From Bacteroidota bacterium (GTDB lineage: Bacteria > Bacteroidota > Bacteroidia > B-17B0 > Aurantibacillaceae): 64,000 nt of DNA. The position numbers and the translations under genes were made by a program. Positions within the stretch are counted from its first letter, which is position 1. Each line of letters opens with the position of its first letter. This document shows, in pieces, positions 35,786 to 44,083 of the stretch. Under the pieces are notes generated by a model that ran no database searches, was not told where the DNA came from, and saw only the letters and a list, made by a program, of their open reading frames with translations. The stretch is from NCBI GenBank assembly GCA_018267825.1, contig JAFDXR010000008.1, positions 310,001-374,000 of the forward strand. Direction: 5' to 3'.

Positions 35786-36231
35786 CAGGATCGTTTGTAA
35801 AATATATAATCGGTAATCAGTGGCTGTATACCGCTTTGTTTCAGTTCGGTGTTTATCTGACCCCTGTGGTAGCCGGAGTGATTGATAACATGAAACAGGA
35901 TGTCGGTCAGGCTGTTGCGAAACGACTCTCCTTTGGTGTTGCTGTACAAAATTTCTTCGTCACCGGGTCTGCTATCCAGTATGGAAACCGATAATTTGTT
36001 TTGTTCACGGTTTATACGTTCGTATTCAGCTAATGGCAGGGGCTCCCAGGGGCCTGCCGGGGGGACTGCTCCCTGCACCCGGCTGTTCCATATTTCATGC
36101 GCCCGCAGAATGTGCGACATAAGCACCTTTGTTTTTTCGGAAAGGGTCGGTTCATGCTCAAGCAGGCGGCCGATCATGGATTGGTTAACGGCTTCATTGT
36201 ATTCAAACAGATTTTTCAGAAAAGTATTCAT
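35785..36231 (-). CDS. DinB-family protein
   Basis: A 148-residue four-helix-bundle protein of the DinB/YfiT superfamily. Candidate metal ligands are His in LMSHILRAHEIW and the pair in HVINHSGYHRGQ, the last being the family signature. DinB-like proteins include thiol S-transferases, but the substrate here is unknown. It is the last gene of the operon that begins with the TonB receptor at 41752; only one base separates it from the GNAT stop. Confidence 0.83.
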   Translation of the reverse strand: MNTFLKNLFEYNEAVNQSMIGRLLEHEPTLSEKTKVLMSHILRAHEIWNSRVQGAVPPAGPWEPLPLAEYERINREQNKLSVSILDSRPGDEEILYSNTKGESFRNSLTDILFHVINHSGYHRGQINTELKQSGIQPLITDYIFYKRS

Positions 36232-36232
36232 G

Positions 36233-37090
36233 CTAATTGGCTGTATAGAGTTTTAATTCGTATTGTTCTATGAATGGTTCCAGGTTGCAGGCCTTCAAAA
36301 AAGCAATCGTGGCTACATCACTGTGGTCGATGTTTATCATGGATAAATCCCGGTTCGTGATGTCTTCCGCTATTTTCATAATTAAAGCGCCTGCATAGCC
36401 CCGTCGCCGGTAAAGCGGATGAACCGCCAGCTGATGCACCCGCCCTGTTAGCGGATTCACAATGGCATAGGCAAGGGGTTTCCCGCCGGGCAGGATTGCG
36501 TAAAATCTCAGCTGGTTACTCACGCGTTGCATGGCCGGAATATCGTTCTGCCAGGTGGGTGCATGATTCCAGAAACCGGGAAGTTCGTCCCAGGGCAACA
36601 CGTTTACCTGTGTTACCGGAATGACCGCAACACCCGGTGCCGATGGTCTTCCTCTAAAACACACGAGTTTACGATGGAGATGGAATCCCAGTTTGGTATA
36701 TACCGACATCGCTTTCAGATTCGGCACAGCCACTTCGAGCTGGTGTGTGAAAAACGACTGGCGGCTCAATGCTTCAATGGCATGCGTGTATAATTGCCCG
36801 GCAATCTGTTTGCCTCTGTGTGCAGGAACAACGCCGGTGCCGGCGTTATACAGCACACCCGGATTGTAATAAGGATCTGATCCGTGGAGGATAAACCCAA
36901 CAAGCTCATCGCCGGCAAATGCTCCAAAGGACAAGGCCATGGAAATGTTTTCACTTTTAATTTTATGCAGCATCTGGTCCGTTGTAAGCTGAAGTTTCAC
37001 GAGGTAATCGCTGAATGCCGCATTAAATGTATCCGTGAGTTGCTCCAGTGAAATATCTTCCAGTGTTACGATATGAAACAGGCGATTCAT
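36233..37090 (-). CDS. Tandem GNAT N-acetyltransferase
   Basis: A 285-residue protein with two GNAT modules. The first acetyl-CoA loop is VVPAHRGKQIAG (about 86-97), the second VHPLYRRRGYAG (about 225-236). Tandem GNATs often keep only one active module; both loops look intact here. The acceptor is unknown. It overlaps the YciI gene by 4 bp (ATGA) and abuts the DinB gene, so it is embedded in the operon. Confidence 0.87.
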   Translation of the reverse strand: MNRLFHIVTLEDISLEQLTDTFNAAFSDYLVKLQLTTDQMLHKIKSENISMALSFGAFAGDELVGFILHGSDPYYNPGVLYNAGTGVVPAHRGKQIAGQLYTHAIEALSRQSFFTHQLEVAVPNLKAMSVYTKLGFHLHRKLVCFRGRPSAPGVAVIPVTQVNVLPWDELPGFWNHAPTWQNDIPAMQRVSNQLRFYAILPGGKPLAYAIVNPLTGRVHQLAVHPLYRRRGYAGALIMKIAEDITNRDLSMINIDHSDVATIAFLKACNLEPFIEQYELKLYTAN

Positions 37091-37359
37091 TTTTGAAATA
37101 TACCTTTATTGGGGTTGAATTCCGTGATTTTATAATCGGCCAGATGATGTATATAAAAAGGATCCTGGCAAAGGGCTTGGTTCAGTGCTTCCTGCCCGTC
37201 GAATGCAGCCAGTATGATGCCTCCTGTACGCGGGTTTTTAGGTCCGGAGGCAATGAAATGGCCCGAGGCATAATATGCATCCAGAAAATGGCGGTGGGCT
37301 TCCAGGTGTGCATCAATCTCAGTAAGGGGAACTTTATAGTTCAATTCTATTATAAACAT
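37087..37359 (-). CDS. YciI family protein
   Basis: A 90-residue protein of the YciI family, recognised by MFIIELNYKVPLTEIDAHLEAHRHFLDAYYASG (given here only as the residues around HLEAHRHFLDAYY) and FIASGPKNPRTGGIILAAFD. The His and Asp of that pattern are the family's proposed catalytic dyad. Members include a muconolactone-like dehydrochlorinase, but the activity here is unknown. It overlaps the GNAT gene and follows the transporter gene by 4 bp. Confidence 0.85.
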   Translation of the reverse strand: MFIIELNYKVPLTEIDAHLEAHRHFLDAYYASGHFIASGPKNPRTGGIILAAFDGQEALNQALCQDPFYIHHLADYKITEFNPNKGIFQK

Positions 37360-37363
37360 AGGT

Positions 37364-38239
37364 TTAATTTTTAAAGCGGTTGGTAATCACCACACCCGAT
37401 ACGATGAGTAAACCTCCTGCCAGTTGTGAGGCATAGAGGGGCTTACCGAGTATGGCAGAAAAAAAGGTTGCAAAGAGCGGAACAAGGTTAATGAAAATAG
37501 CACTGTTGTCGGCGCCGATCTGCTTTACGCCATAGTTCCAGAAATAATACGCCAGCACGGAACCACATATAGCCATAAATGCAATACTGCCAGCGGCCCA
37601 TGCCGAAACAGCCGGCAGATGGCCTCCGGACTCAAACCCCGCGATAAACAGAAACAGTACGGTAGCCGGCAGCGTGGTGAATGCCGTCAGGCTATATACA
37701 TTGATCTCTGATAAATATTTCTTATTGATCACATTGTAGAGGCCAAACGATAAACTCGACGCAATAAGCATGATGTCGCCCGACACAAAGTTAAGATGCA
37801 GAATGGTGTCCAGGCTGCCTCCTGAAATAACACACAGCACACCCGAAAAGCTAAGCAAAATCCCGAGAAGTTGTAACCGGTTGATTTTAGCTGAAAGCAG
37901 CAATACCGACAAAATCAGCGTGAACATCGGGTTAAGGCCCATGATGAGTGCGCCGTTGGTGGCCGATGTACTCCGGAGTCCGATAAACATCATGAGGTTG
38001 TATACAAATACGCCTATAATACCACTGCCAATGAGTATCGGTAATTTCGGACGAATACTCTCCCAGTGAAAATCGCGGCGGCGAAACCATAATACAATCA
38101 CAAGCAAGAGGCCGGCAATAAAAAAGCGCGCTGCCGCTATAAAACCGGGGTTTAAGGTTTCCAGTGCCAGTTTGGCAAAAATAAAATTACCGCCCCAGAA
38201 AAGGGTGGCTATAACGAGTAAGAGGTAAGTCTTTTTCAT
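37364..38239 (-). CDS. DMT-superfamily transporter (EamA family)
   Basis: A 291-residue inner-membrane protein with ten spans in two EamA repeats (start: LLVIATLFWGGNFIFAKLALE). EamA proteins export or exchange amino acids and other metabolites; the substrate here is not predictable. Embedded in the operon between the NAD(P)-binding gene (13 bp) and YciI (4 bp). Confidence 0.87.
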   Translation of the reverse strand: MKKTYLLLVIATLFWGGNFIFAKLALETLNPGFIAAARFFIAGLLLVIVLWFRRRDFHWESIRPKLPILIGSGIIGVFVYNLMMFIGLRSTSATNGALIMGLNPMFTLILSVLLLSAKINRLQLLGILLSFSGVLCVISGGSLDTILHLNFVSGDIMLIASSLSFGLYNVINKKYLSEINVYSLTAFTTLPATVLFLFIAGFESGGHLPAVSAWAAGSIAFMAICGSVLAYYFWNYGVKQIGADNSAIFINLVPLFATFFSAILGKPLYASQLAGGLLIVSGVVITNRFKN

Positions 38240-38252
38240 GATACATGTTGTA

Positions 38253-38882
38253 TTAAAGCCCCCATAAATGAAATGATACCAATGGGTAGTTTCCGCTCCG
38301 AAGCGATAATTCTCTTGAAAACAAGGTCATTTGCTCGATGATGCGGTTTCTCTTCAGGCTGCCGCCATTGAAAAACCGAAAGGGCAATACAGCCATTAAG
38401 GCTATCACTTCACGTGTCAGCCGGTCGTCGTCGCAGGTAACATATACATCCGAACGTATATTTCCTGCCAGCGGTGTATCGAACACGACCCAAAATGTGT
38501 TTTTGAAAATACCCACCACGTGTGTGGATGGCAACAGCCGCTGAATGATTTCCGAGGCGGACTCTCCCTCCGATGTTATCAGTGCATCGAAACGCTCATT
38601 GAATGGTACGTTTATATCAAAGAGAATTTTACCCTTTAATTTCTCGCGGTGGGTACTGATCCATTGAATACAGTCCAGGTATTTGAAGGTTGGAATCAGA
38701 ATATCGGCTTCGAAAATCTGATCCAAAGGTACGATAGAAATATCAGAACCCCACGTGCGGTTTATATCTTCGATCTTTTTTAAATCGCGAGCCGACCATA
38801 CAAAGGGGATCTTGTGTCTGAAGAAGGTTCCGGCCAGGGCTTTTCCCATTCTGCCGGAACCAATAATAGCTATTTTTTTCAT
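38253..38882 (-). CDS. NAD(P)-binding oxidoreductase, F420-dependent-reductase-like
   Basis: A 209-residue Rossmann protein: IAIIGSGRMGKALAGTF (residues 4-20) is a dinucleotide-binding glycine motif, followed by WSARDLKKI, then PLDQIFEADILIPTF. The shape fits the NADP-oxidoreductase coenzyme F420-type family, which also includes relatives that do not use F420. The substrate is unknown. It follows the DUF1569 gene by 17 bp. Confidence 0.78.
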   Translation of the reverse strand: MKKIAIIGSGRMGKALAGTFFRHKIPFVWSARDLKKIEDINRTWGSDISIVPLDQIFEADILIPTFKYLDCIQWISTHREKLKGKILFDINVPFNERFDALITSEGESASEIIQRLLPSTHVVGIFKNTFWVVFDTPLAGNIRSDVYVTCDDDRLTREVIALMAVLPFRFFNGGSLKRNRIIEQMTLFSRELSLRSGNYPLVSFHLWGL

Positions 38883-38899
38883 AAGGACAGGTTGTTTTA

Positions 38900-39355
38900 T
38901 TACACGCCGAACTGGCGCAGGTGATGATCCATGTGTTTATAGGCCGCTATACCCCATTCGCGGGTCGATATGTTTCCGAATGCCGGGTGTGTCAGTGTAA
39001 GTGCGGCGGTTTGTTTCGGAAATTCCCCGACAAGATTTATGAATGCTGCTTGCTGTACCTGAAACTGCGATTGTGGGGCATGGCCCTGAGCATTGTGGCG
39101 GTGATCGGTTGGGCGGTTTTTGGTAAATTTTCCGGCAACATATAAAGCCACTATGCGCAGGGCAAATTGTTTCACTGTGGTACGGTCGCCCGGTTTGCGC
39201 CCCTCTGTCAGGATCTGCGTGTTGCAGAGGTTGCAGTGCAGGAGCATTTCAGTAACCGTCATCTTGCCCCACAGGGCCCTGTGATCAGCGGTTAACTTTG
39301 AAGCCCGCTGTGCCAGCTGATGCGAAGTTTCCGCATCCAATACATTATGTTTCAT
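38900..39355 (-). CDS. DUF1569 (DinB-like) protein
   Basis: A 151-residue protein recognised as DUF1569 from LTADHRALWGKMTVTEMLLHC and WGIAAYKHMDHHLRQFGV, the latter holding the metal-ligand His residues of the DinB fold. It follows the TonB receptor by 18 bp and is the second gene of the operon. Function unknown; it is the second DinB-superfamily protein in this one operon. Confidence 0.82.
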   Translation of the reverse strand: MKHNVLDAETSHQLAQRASKLTADHRALWGKMTVTEMLLHCNLCNTQILTEGRKPGDRTTVKQFALRIVALYVAGKFTKNRPTDHRHNAQGHAPQSQFQVQQAAFINLVGEFPKQTAALTLTHPAFGNISTREWGIAAYKHMDHHLRQFGV

Positions 39356-39373
39356 GGTTGGTTGGAGTTACTG

Positions 39374-41752
39374 TTAAAAATTGATGCGGTAAATAAAGTT
39401 TGGTAAAAAGCCGGTCTGATACGCGGTGTTTACCTGATTGGTTTTCTTGTTATACCCCATCGCATAAACGTTTTTATAATTGGTGATATTCTGGAAGTCG
39501 ATGAAAAACGATTGTGAAAAATGGTGTTTCACATTATTGAGGCGATAGCCGACTTTCACATCCCAGCGGTAGTAATTCGGATAACGTTGCGAGTATGAAT
39601 AGGCATCTCCCATAAGCACCTGCTTTTGAGCCAGCTGTGAGGCGGCCAGGTCAACCGGGGTATAATACTTGCCGCCTGCACTGGTCAGCTTGGTGTCGAT
39701 GGTTATCACATTGCGTTGTGCTTTACCTACTTTAATTTCTTTGCCTGCCAGGAGATTCAATGTATACTTTCCGTTGAATGCGGTATTACGCTCCAGGTTG
39801 TCGCTTGCCTTATATTTAGAGTCGTAAAGCGAAGCCGTAAATAATCCGTAATAGCCTTTCGAAAAGAATTTCTCGAGTGTGAGTTCAACACCGTAATTGT
39901 GCCCGGAGCCACTGCCCGAAAGATCTGTTTTTTTGGTTGGTGCAAAAGAAGCTCCTTCGTTTATAGATGCATAACTGCTTGCATAGGCCGTAACCGGAAT
40001 CTGACTCAGGTACTGATAATACACTTCGGTTTTTATGCGCCAGTCGGCGGCCGGTAAAAAGTCGTAGCCCACTACGAAATGCTGGCTTCTGAGAAAGTCC
40101 AGATTTTTATTTGTTTCGGTATATGTGCCGTCGGCATTGTATTGTTTATTAAAATAAATACTGAGTGGCTGAGTCTGTTCGTGCCAGCCATAGCCAAACG
40201 AGAGTGCGTGTCTGCCGGTGAGCTGGTATTTTGCAGCCAGTCGGGGCTCCACGGCTGTTTTACCGTTTAAGGTCAGGTATTGAGTATGCAATCCGCCGGT
40301 AAGCGACAGTTTTTCGGAAAATACGTATTTCCCCTGGGCATAGGCCTGCAGCAGCATGGTATTGTCATGGCTATCCCAAAGGGTTCTCCAGCCATCGTTG
40401 CCTTGCACTTCGGCATCGTAAAGATTCAGGCTCATCAGCTCGCCGATCACTCCGGCCTTGTAGTTGAAGCGGGCATTTACCTTTGAGTTGAAGGAGGTAT
40501 TGAAAGAATAATTCACCTGTGATGTACGCAGGTTCTCTGCTGCCCCGGCCACATCGCCCTGGTACTTATTAATGGTATCCTGTTTGTTGCTGTTTTCGCT
40601 GATGGTAGCACCGATCACGGTTTTGAAATATGATTTATCATTTACTTTGATGAAATGGCTGAGGCCCACCAGCCCGATACGGCTTTTAAAATACATGTCG
40701 CGGGTAGGATCGGCGTAAATATCAGAGGAGTCTATTTTATTGTGCAGAAAATCGATGTTGCTGATGCCTCCCAGGCCGAAAAGACTGAGTTTGCCGAATC
40801 GGGATGCGCCACCGTTTATTTTGAATGACAGGTCCTGGTATTTGGGCGTTGCATTGGTACCCATTTTCATTCCCATATCCTGTGCAAGTCCTGTAAACGA
40901 GTAGCGGTAAGCAAAGAGGTAGGAAGATCCTTTTTCGCGGTTGATGGGTCCTTCGGCCATGGCTTCAAGGCCCGTGAACATTCCCATCTGGATGGCATAC
41001 TCGCGTTTATCGCTGTTTCCGTTTCTGAATCCGAGATCAAACACACCGGCTGTGGCATTGCCGTATTCGGGAGCAAATGCAGAAGTCATAAAGTCGGAGT
41101 TTTTAAGCACATTGGTGTTGAGTGCACTTACGGGGCCTCCTGTGGTACCCATGGTCGAAAAATGGTTTGGGTTGGGAATATTCAGTCCCTCTATACGCCA
41201 CAGTATACCGGTAGGTGAATTTCCTCTTACAACAATATCGTTGCGCGAATCGTTTGGCGCCGATACGCCTGCAAAGTTTGCCACGAGGCGCGAAGGGTCG
41301 CCATGCCCGCCCGAATAGCGGTTTACCTCCTCCATATTAAATGAGCGTGCCGAAACAGTGCTCATATCGTTAACCGTCTCGTTTTTCTTGGTAGCACTTA
41401 CAGTCACTTCCTGCAACTCCGAAACCGCCTCTTCCATTTCCAGTTCCAGGTCTACTTCTTTTCCTACGGTAACCAGCACATTGGGTAACACAATCTCTTT
41501 GTAACCCATGTATGCAGCCTTTATGTCGTAGCGCCCTACGGGCACCTGTGCAATTTTAAATTTACCGTCCACATCACTGCTTGTTCCCAGCAGCGGACTG
41601 GTGTTCATAATGGTGATGGTTACTCCGGGCAATTCGGTTTTGGATACCTTATCCGTAACATGTCCTTTTACAGTTTGAAAAGCGGTCTGAGCCACTGTGA
41701 GCATTGCCGGCATCAGCAAAGCAAGTGTTGTAATGCATTTGAAGGTTTTCAT
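39374..41752 (-). CDS. TonB-dependent receptor
   Basis: A 792-residue outer-membrane receptor. A signal peptide (to TVAQ) is followed by a CarboxypepD_reg-like domain (about 28-115), a plug-like domain (FNMEEVNRYSGGHGDPSRLVANFAGV is cited in part: GGHGDPSRLVANFAGV, near 143-158) and a long beta-barrel ending KTGFLPNFIYRINF-like (last residues FIYRINF). No SusD partner is present. It is the first gene of an operon continuing with six small genes, all with gaps of 18 bp or less or overlapping. A LytTR-type operator and a TATGTTTG element sit upstream, so its expression is probably controlled by the system at 31715-34854. Confidence 0.9.
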   Translation of the reverse strand: MKTFKCITTLALLMPAMLTVAQTAFQTVKGHVTDKVSKTELPGVTITIMNTSPLLGTSSDVDGKFKIAQVPVGRYDIKAAYMGYKEIVLPNVLVTVGKEVDLELEMEEAVSELQEVTVSATKKNETVNDMSTVSARSFNMEEVNRYSGGHGDPSRLVANFAGVSAPNDSRNDIVVRGNSPTGILWRIEGLNIPNPNHFSTMGTTGGPVSALNTNVLKNSDFMTSAFAPEYGNATAGVFDLGFRNGNSDKREYAIQMGMFTGLEAMAEGPINREKGSSYLFAYRYSFTGLAQDMGMKMGTNATPKYQDLSFKINGGASRFGKLSLFGLGGISNIDFLHNKIDSSDIYADPTRDMYFKSRIGLVGLSHFIKVNDKSYFKTVIGATISENSNKQDTINKYQGDVAGAAENLRTSQVNYSFNTSFNSKVNARFNYKAGVIGELMSLNLYDAEVQGNDGWRTLWDSHDNTMLLQAYAQGKYVFSEKLSLTGGLHTQYLTLNGKTAVEPRLAAKYQLTGRHALSFGYGWHEQTQPLSIYFNKQYNADGTYTETNKNLDFLRSQHFVVGYDFLPAADWRIKTEVYYQYLSQIPVTAYASSYASINEGASFAPTKKTDLSGSGSGHNYGVELTLEKFFSKGYYGLFTASLYDSKYKASDNLERNTAFNGKYTLNLLAGKEIKVGKAQRNVITIDTKLTSAGGKYYTPVDLAASQLAQKQVLMGDAYSYSQRYPNYYRWDVKVGYRLNNVKHHFSQSFFIDFQNITNYKNVYAMGYNKKTNQVNTAYQTGFLPNFIYRINF

Positions 41753-41812
41753 GGTTTTGTTTGGTTTGATGGCGCAAACATAGCATGAGCCTCCTGCCCG
41801 GTAAACCGATAC

Positions 41813-41841
41813 GGAGTGAATCAGGAAAAAGATGGAGTGAA
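41813..41841 (-). promoter_or_regulatory. LytTR-type operator of the seven-gene operon
   Basis: On the minus strand TTCACTCC (41841-41834) and TTCACTCC (41820-41813) are perfect 8-bp direct repeats with a 21-bp period. TATGTTTG, an exact TAnnTTTG, lies at 41782-41775, 30 nt on, and the receptor ATG at 41752. Confidence 0.77.
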
Positions 41842-41850
41842 CCGGAAATG

Positions 41851-41878
41851 TAAAACCCGGAGCAGATCCCTGCCGGGT
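41851..41878 (-). terminator. Terminator of the gene at 41907
   Basis: ACCCGG and CCGGGT bracket a loop; on the minus strand the stem is followed by TTTTAC. It lies just past the stop at 41907 and just before the operator of the next operon. Confidence 0.65.
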
Positions 41879-41906
41879 GTCTTCGGAAGAATTCTTTGCC
41901 GTGGGC

Positions 41907-42530
41907 TCAGTTGAACCCGTAAAGAATTACTTCTTTCAATGATTGATTGAGTTGTTTGATTTCGTAAGGATCCTGTGTGACTTTATAGACGTGCTTTTCC
42001 GAATCTATCGCTATAAAGTCTCCGTCAGCAATATCCATAATATGATAAAATAACTTTCCCTCCAGTTTAACCTCATAAAATTCGGAAGGATTAATCAGGC
42101 CAATTTCCTCGCCCGACAACAATGTATTCAAGACATCAAACTCATATTCATCCAGGGATTCTATCTCAAGCTTACTGATATTTATCCTGTTGCAATCTAT
42201 TTTCTCTTTCTGGTTTCCAAGGGAATAACCTGCCACGAGTCCGAAACCAATATAAATTTCAGCAGCAATATAGTCTTTTGAGATCGTGCTGTACACCTGC
42301 ACATGTTTGAGCTTAAAGCATCTTCCCTTTTTGTCTTCGTATGTGCCTGAAATGAGAGGATCATAAACAAACCCGACATAAGCATCTCTTTTATCGATGA
42401 TGACTCTTTTCAAAAGGCCATCTTGAATTTGCTGAGAAAATTTTTGAAAATGCGGCAATAGTTCAAAAACATTCATCAAAAATGTTTTCTCCCATTCTTC
42501 GACACGTGTCCGTGTAAATAATCCCAGCAT
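41907..42530 (-). CDS. Hypothetical protein
   Basis: A 207-residue soluble protein with no signal peptide and no recognised domain; mixed alpha/beta, acidic. Its start codon lies inside the first copy of a 32-bp direct repeat (42527-42558). A possible immunity-type or phage-derived protein, but nothing in the sequence settles it. Base composition is AT-richer than the receptor gene nearby. Confidence 0.6.
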   Translation of the reverse strand: MLGLFTRTRVEEWEKTFLMNVFELLPHFQKFSQQIQDGLLKRVIIDKRDAYVGFVYDPLISGTYEDKKGRCFKLKHVQVYSTISKDYIAAEIYIGFGLVAGYSLGNQKEKIDCNRINISKLEIESLDEYEFDVLNTLLSGEEIGLINPSEFYEVKLEGKLFYHIMDIADGDFIAIDSEKHVYKVTQDPYEIKQLNQSLKEVILYGFN

Positions 42531-42558
42531 GACTTAAATTTAATAAAACTTTGTTACT
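42527..42558. repeat. 32-bp direct repeat, copy 1
   Basis: GCATGACTTAAATTTAATAA (first 20 bases) through the closing TTGTTACT is identical to 43957-43988. The copies are in the same orientation, 1,430 bp apart. This copy overlaps the start codon of the gene at 41907. Confidence 0.9.
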
Positions 42559-42583
42559 GAACCCGGCTGCGCATGTGTCGCAT

Positions 42584-42814
42584 TCAATCTTCCTTTTGTT
42601 GCCGGGGGCGGGCTATATGAATCAGCCATCTTACAAAAAAATATACCGTGCATATTGCCAACCCAATTGCAACAACGGGTATCCATTTCCGGTTACCCGA
42701 ACACAAAACCAAATAGCTCTTTAGCAGATCCGTATAGATAAAGCACATGGTTAAAATAAAAAAGAAAGTAGCCAGAACTCCGTACTTTCGCTCTTTTGCT
42801 TTTTTTTTATTCAT
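42584..42814 (-). CDS. Small hypothetical membrane protein
   Basis: A 76-residue protein with two predicted membrane spans (YGVLATFFFILTMCFIYTDL and WIPVVAIGLAICTVYFFVRW), basic at both ends. No family recognised. It is the last of three co-oriented genes between the 32-bp repeats; the next gene upstream is 36 bp away. Confidence 0.65.
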   Translation of the reverse strand: MNKKKAKERKYGVLATFFFILTMCFIYTDLLKSYLVLCSGNRKWIPVVAIGLAICTVYFFVRWLIHIARPRQQKED

Positions 42815-42850
42815 GGCTTCCTTTTAATCTTTCATTGTCCTGCAATTATC

Positions 42851-43321
42851 TCAGGAACCACTTGTGCCTTTATGCCTACCTGACTTCGCCAATAAATACA
42901 TGGCCACAACTGCGCCAAAGTTCAGGCCGAAATAATATGTTTCACTTTCAAATAACCCAAACTGAAACCTGGACAGTAATGCTTCCAGTATGATGAGCGT
43001 CTTTCCTGTGAAATCCAGTTTCAATACCAGGCCGATTCCCGCCAGGTAAAAGAATCTGAAAGGGCCGGCTCCAATAACAAAGATCTGCAGGGCCTGATTT
43101 ACATAACTGACTTTAAATCCTACAGCGGGTTTTCGAAGCAAAAGAACCCCGGCAACAAACGAAAACAGGTAAAATAAAAAATCCGTCACTAATATCCATG
43201 GTGAAATTTGTTCCTCCCCTCCCGCTATAACAAGCTCCAAAAACAGGAAGCCGATCAGGGCACCTATAATCTGGTAAACACCTGTAATCCTGCGCCAATC
43301 TATTGTCCTCTCCTTTTTCAT
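42851..43321 (-). CDS. Hypothetical four-span membrane protein
   Basis: A 156-residue protein with about four hydrophobic spans (IIGALIGFLFLELVIAG, FLFYLFSFVAGVLLL, FYLAGIGLVLKLDF and NFGAVVAMYLLA). I chose ATG 43321; a start at 43336 adds five residues. No domain recognised. It lies between two other small genes within the repeat-bounded segment. Confidence 0.62.
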   Translation of the reverse strand: MKKERTIDWRRITGVYQIIGALIGFLFLELVIAGGEEQISPWILVTDFLFYLFSFVAGVLLLRKPAVGFKVSYVNQALQIFVIGAGPFRFFYLAGIGLVLKLDFTGKTLIILEALLSRFQFGLFESETYYFGLNFGAVVAMYLLAKSGRHKGTSGS

Positions 43322-43377
43322 GTTTTTTCTCGCCACCTGAACGGCCCACTGATCCCGTTTCCTGATCTGTACATAAG

Positions 43378-43950
43378 CTATTGCGTTATCTCTTTCCCAT
43401 CCCGGTATTCTGTCTGTCTTTTTATTTTTCCCTTCCTGTTATAAAAGATCCAAACGCCTTCACGGTGTCCGTCTTTCGAAAACTGACCAACGACTCTTTT
43501 TTTACCGTCTTTAAAATAGGCCTTATAGGGGCCTTCAAAAAACTCCATGTGCCAGAGTCCTTCTTCAAAAACAACCGAGTCTTTCAGGAAGAATTTGCAA
43601 TAATGACCATCCGCTTTGTGTAAAACAGAATCACAGGCATAGGTATAAAATGCATCCCACTTGTCGTAGGTTTTCTCGCTTATCAATCTTCCATTGCGGT
43701 AGAAGTATCCTCCGGATTTAGTTAACCTGTAGTTACTGCATTTTCCAAGGTATGCGTGCGGGATCCATAATGTATCGGCAATTTCTGCCGGGCCGGCTTT
43801 AATTCTGACTGGCTCATTTACCCCAAATGCATAAACATAGCCACCATAAATAAAAAAGAACATTGACCCTGTTACAGTCATTAGGATGCTTTTCAATATG
43901 GTGCCTTTGTTGTTTGCCATTATGCTCTTCATGCCCCGTTTAATACTCAT
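43378..43950 (-). CDS. MORN-repeat exported protein
   Basis: A 190-residue protein with an N-terminal membrane span or signal (about 18-42) and C-terminal MORN-type repeats (FEGPYKAYFKDGKKRVVGQF, then SKDGHREGVWIFYNRKGKIKRQ cited in part as DGHREGVWIFYNRKGKIK). Such repeats bind lipid or protein; members called YwqK-like antitoxins share the shape. Start alternatives are ATG 43932 and 43920. It is the first of the three repeat-bounded genes, reading from just below the second 32-bp copy. Confidence 0.68.
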   Translation of the reverse strand: MSIKRGMKSIMANNKGTILKSILMTVTGSMFFFIYGGYVYAFGVNEPVRIKAGPAEIADTLWIPHAYLGKCSNYRLTKSGGYFYRNGRLISEKTYDKWDAFYTYACDSVLHKADGHYCKFFLKDSVVFEEGLWHMEFFEGPYKAYFKDGKKRVVGQFSKDGHREGVWIFYNRKGKIKRQTEYRDGKEITQ

Positions 43951-43956
43951 ATTCCG

Positions 43957-43988
43957 GCATGACTTAAATTTAATAAAACTTTGTTACT
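43957..43988. repeat. 32-bp direct repeat, copy 2
   Basis: Identical to 42527-42558. Its own ATG (43960) is followed by an in-frame stop after six codons, so it does not start a gene. The segment between the copies holds three genes. Confidence 0.9.
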
Positions 43989-44050
43989 CGATGCGCCTCC
44001 CACGGTTAAGAATTCTGATGCAGGGTGAAAAACCGTTTAAAGTATTATTC

Positions 44051-44080
44051 AAAAAAAGCCCCGCTGTATGCGGGGCCTTT
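44051..44080 (-). terminator. Terminator of the T9SS cargo gene
   Basis: GGCCCCGC and GCGGGGC pair around ATACA; on the minus strand seven T follow. It begins 4 bp after the stop of the gene at 44084. Confidence 0.88.
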
Positions 44081-44083
44081 CTA

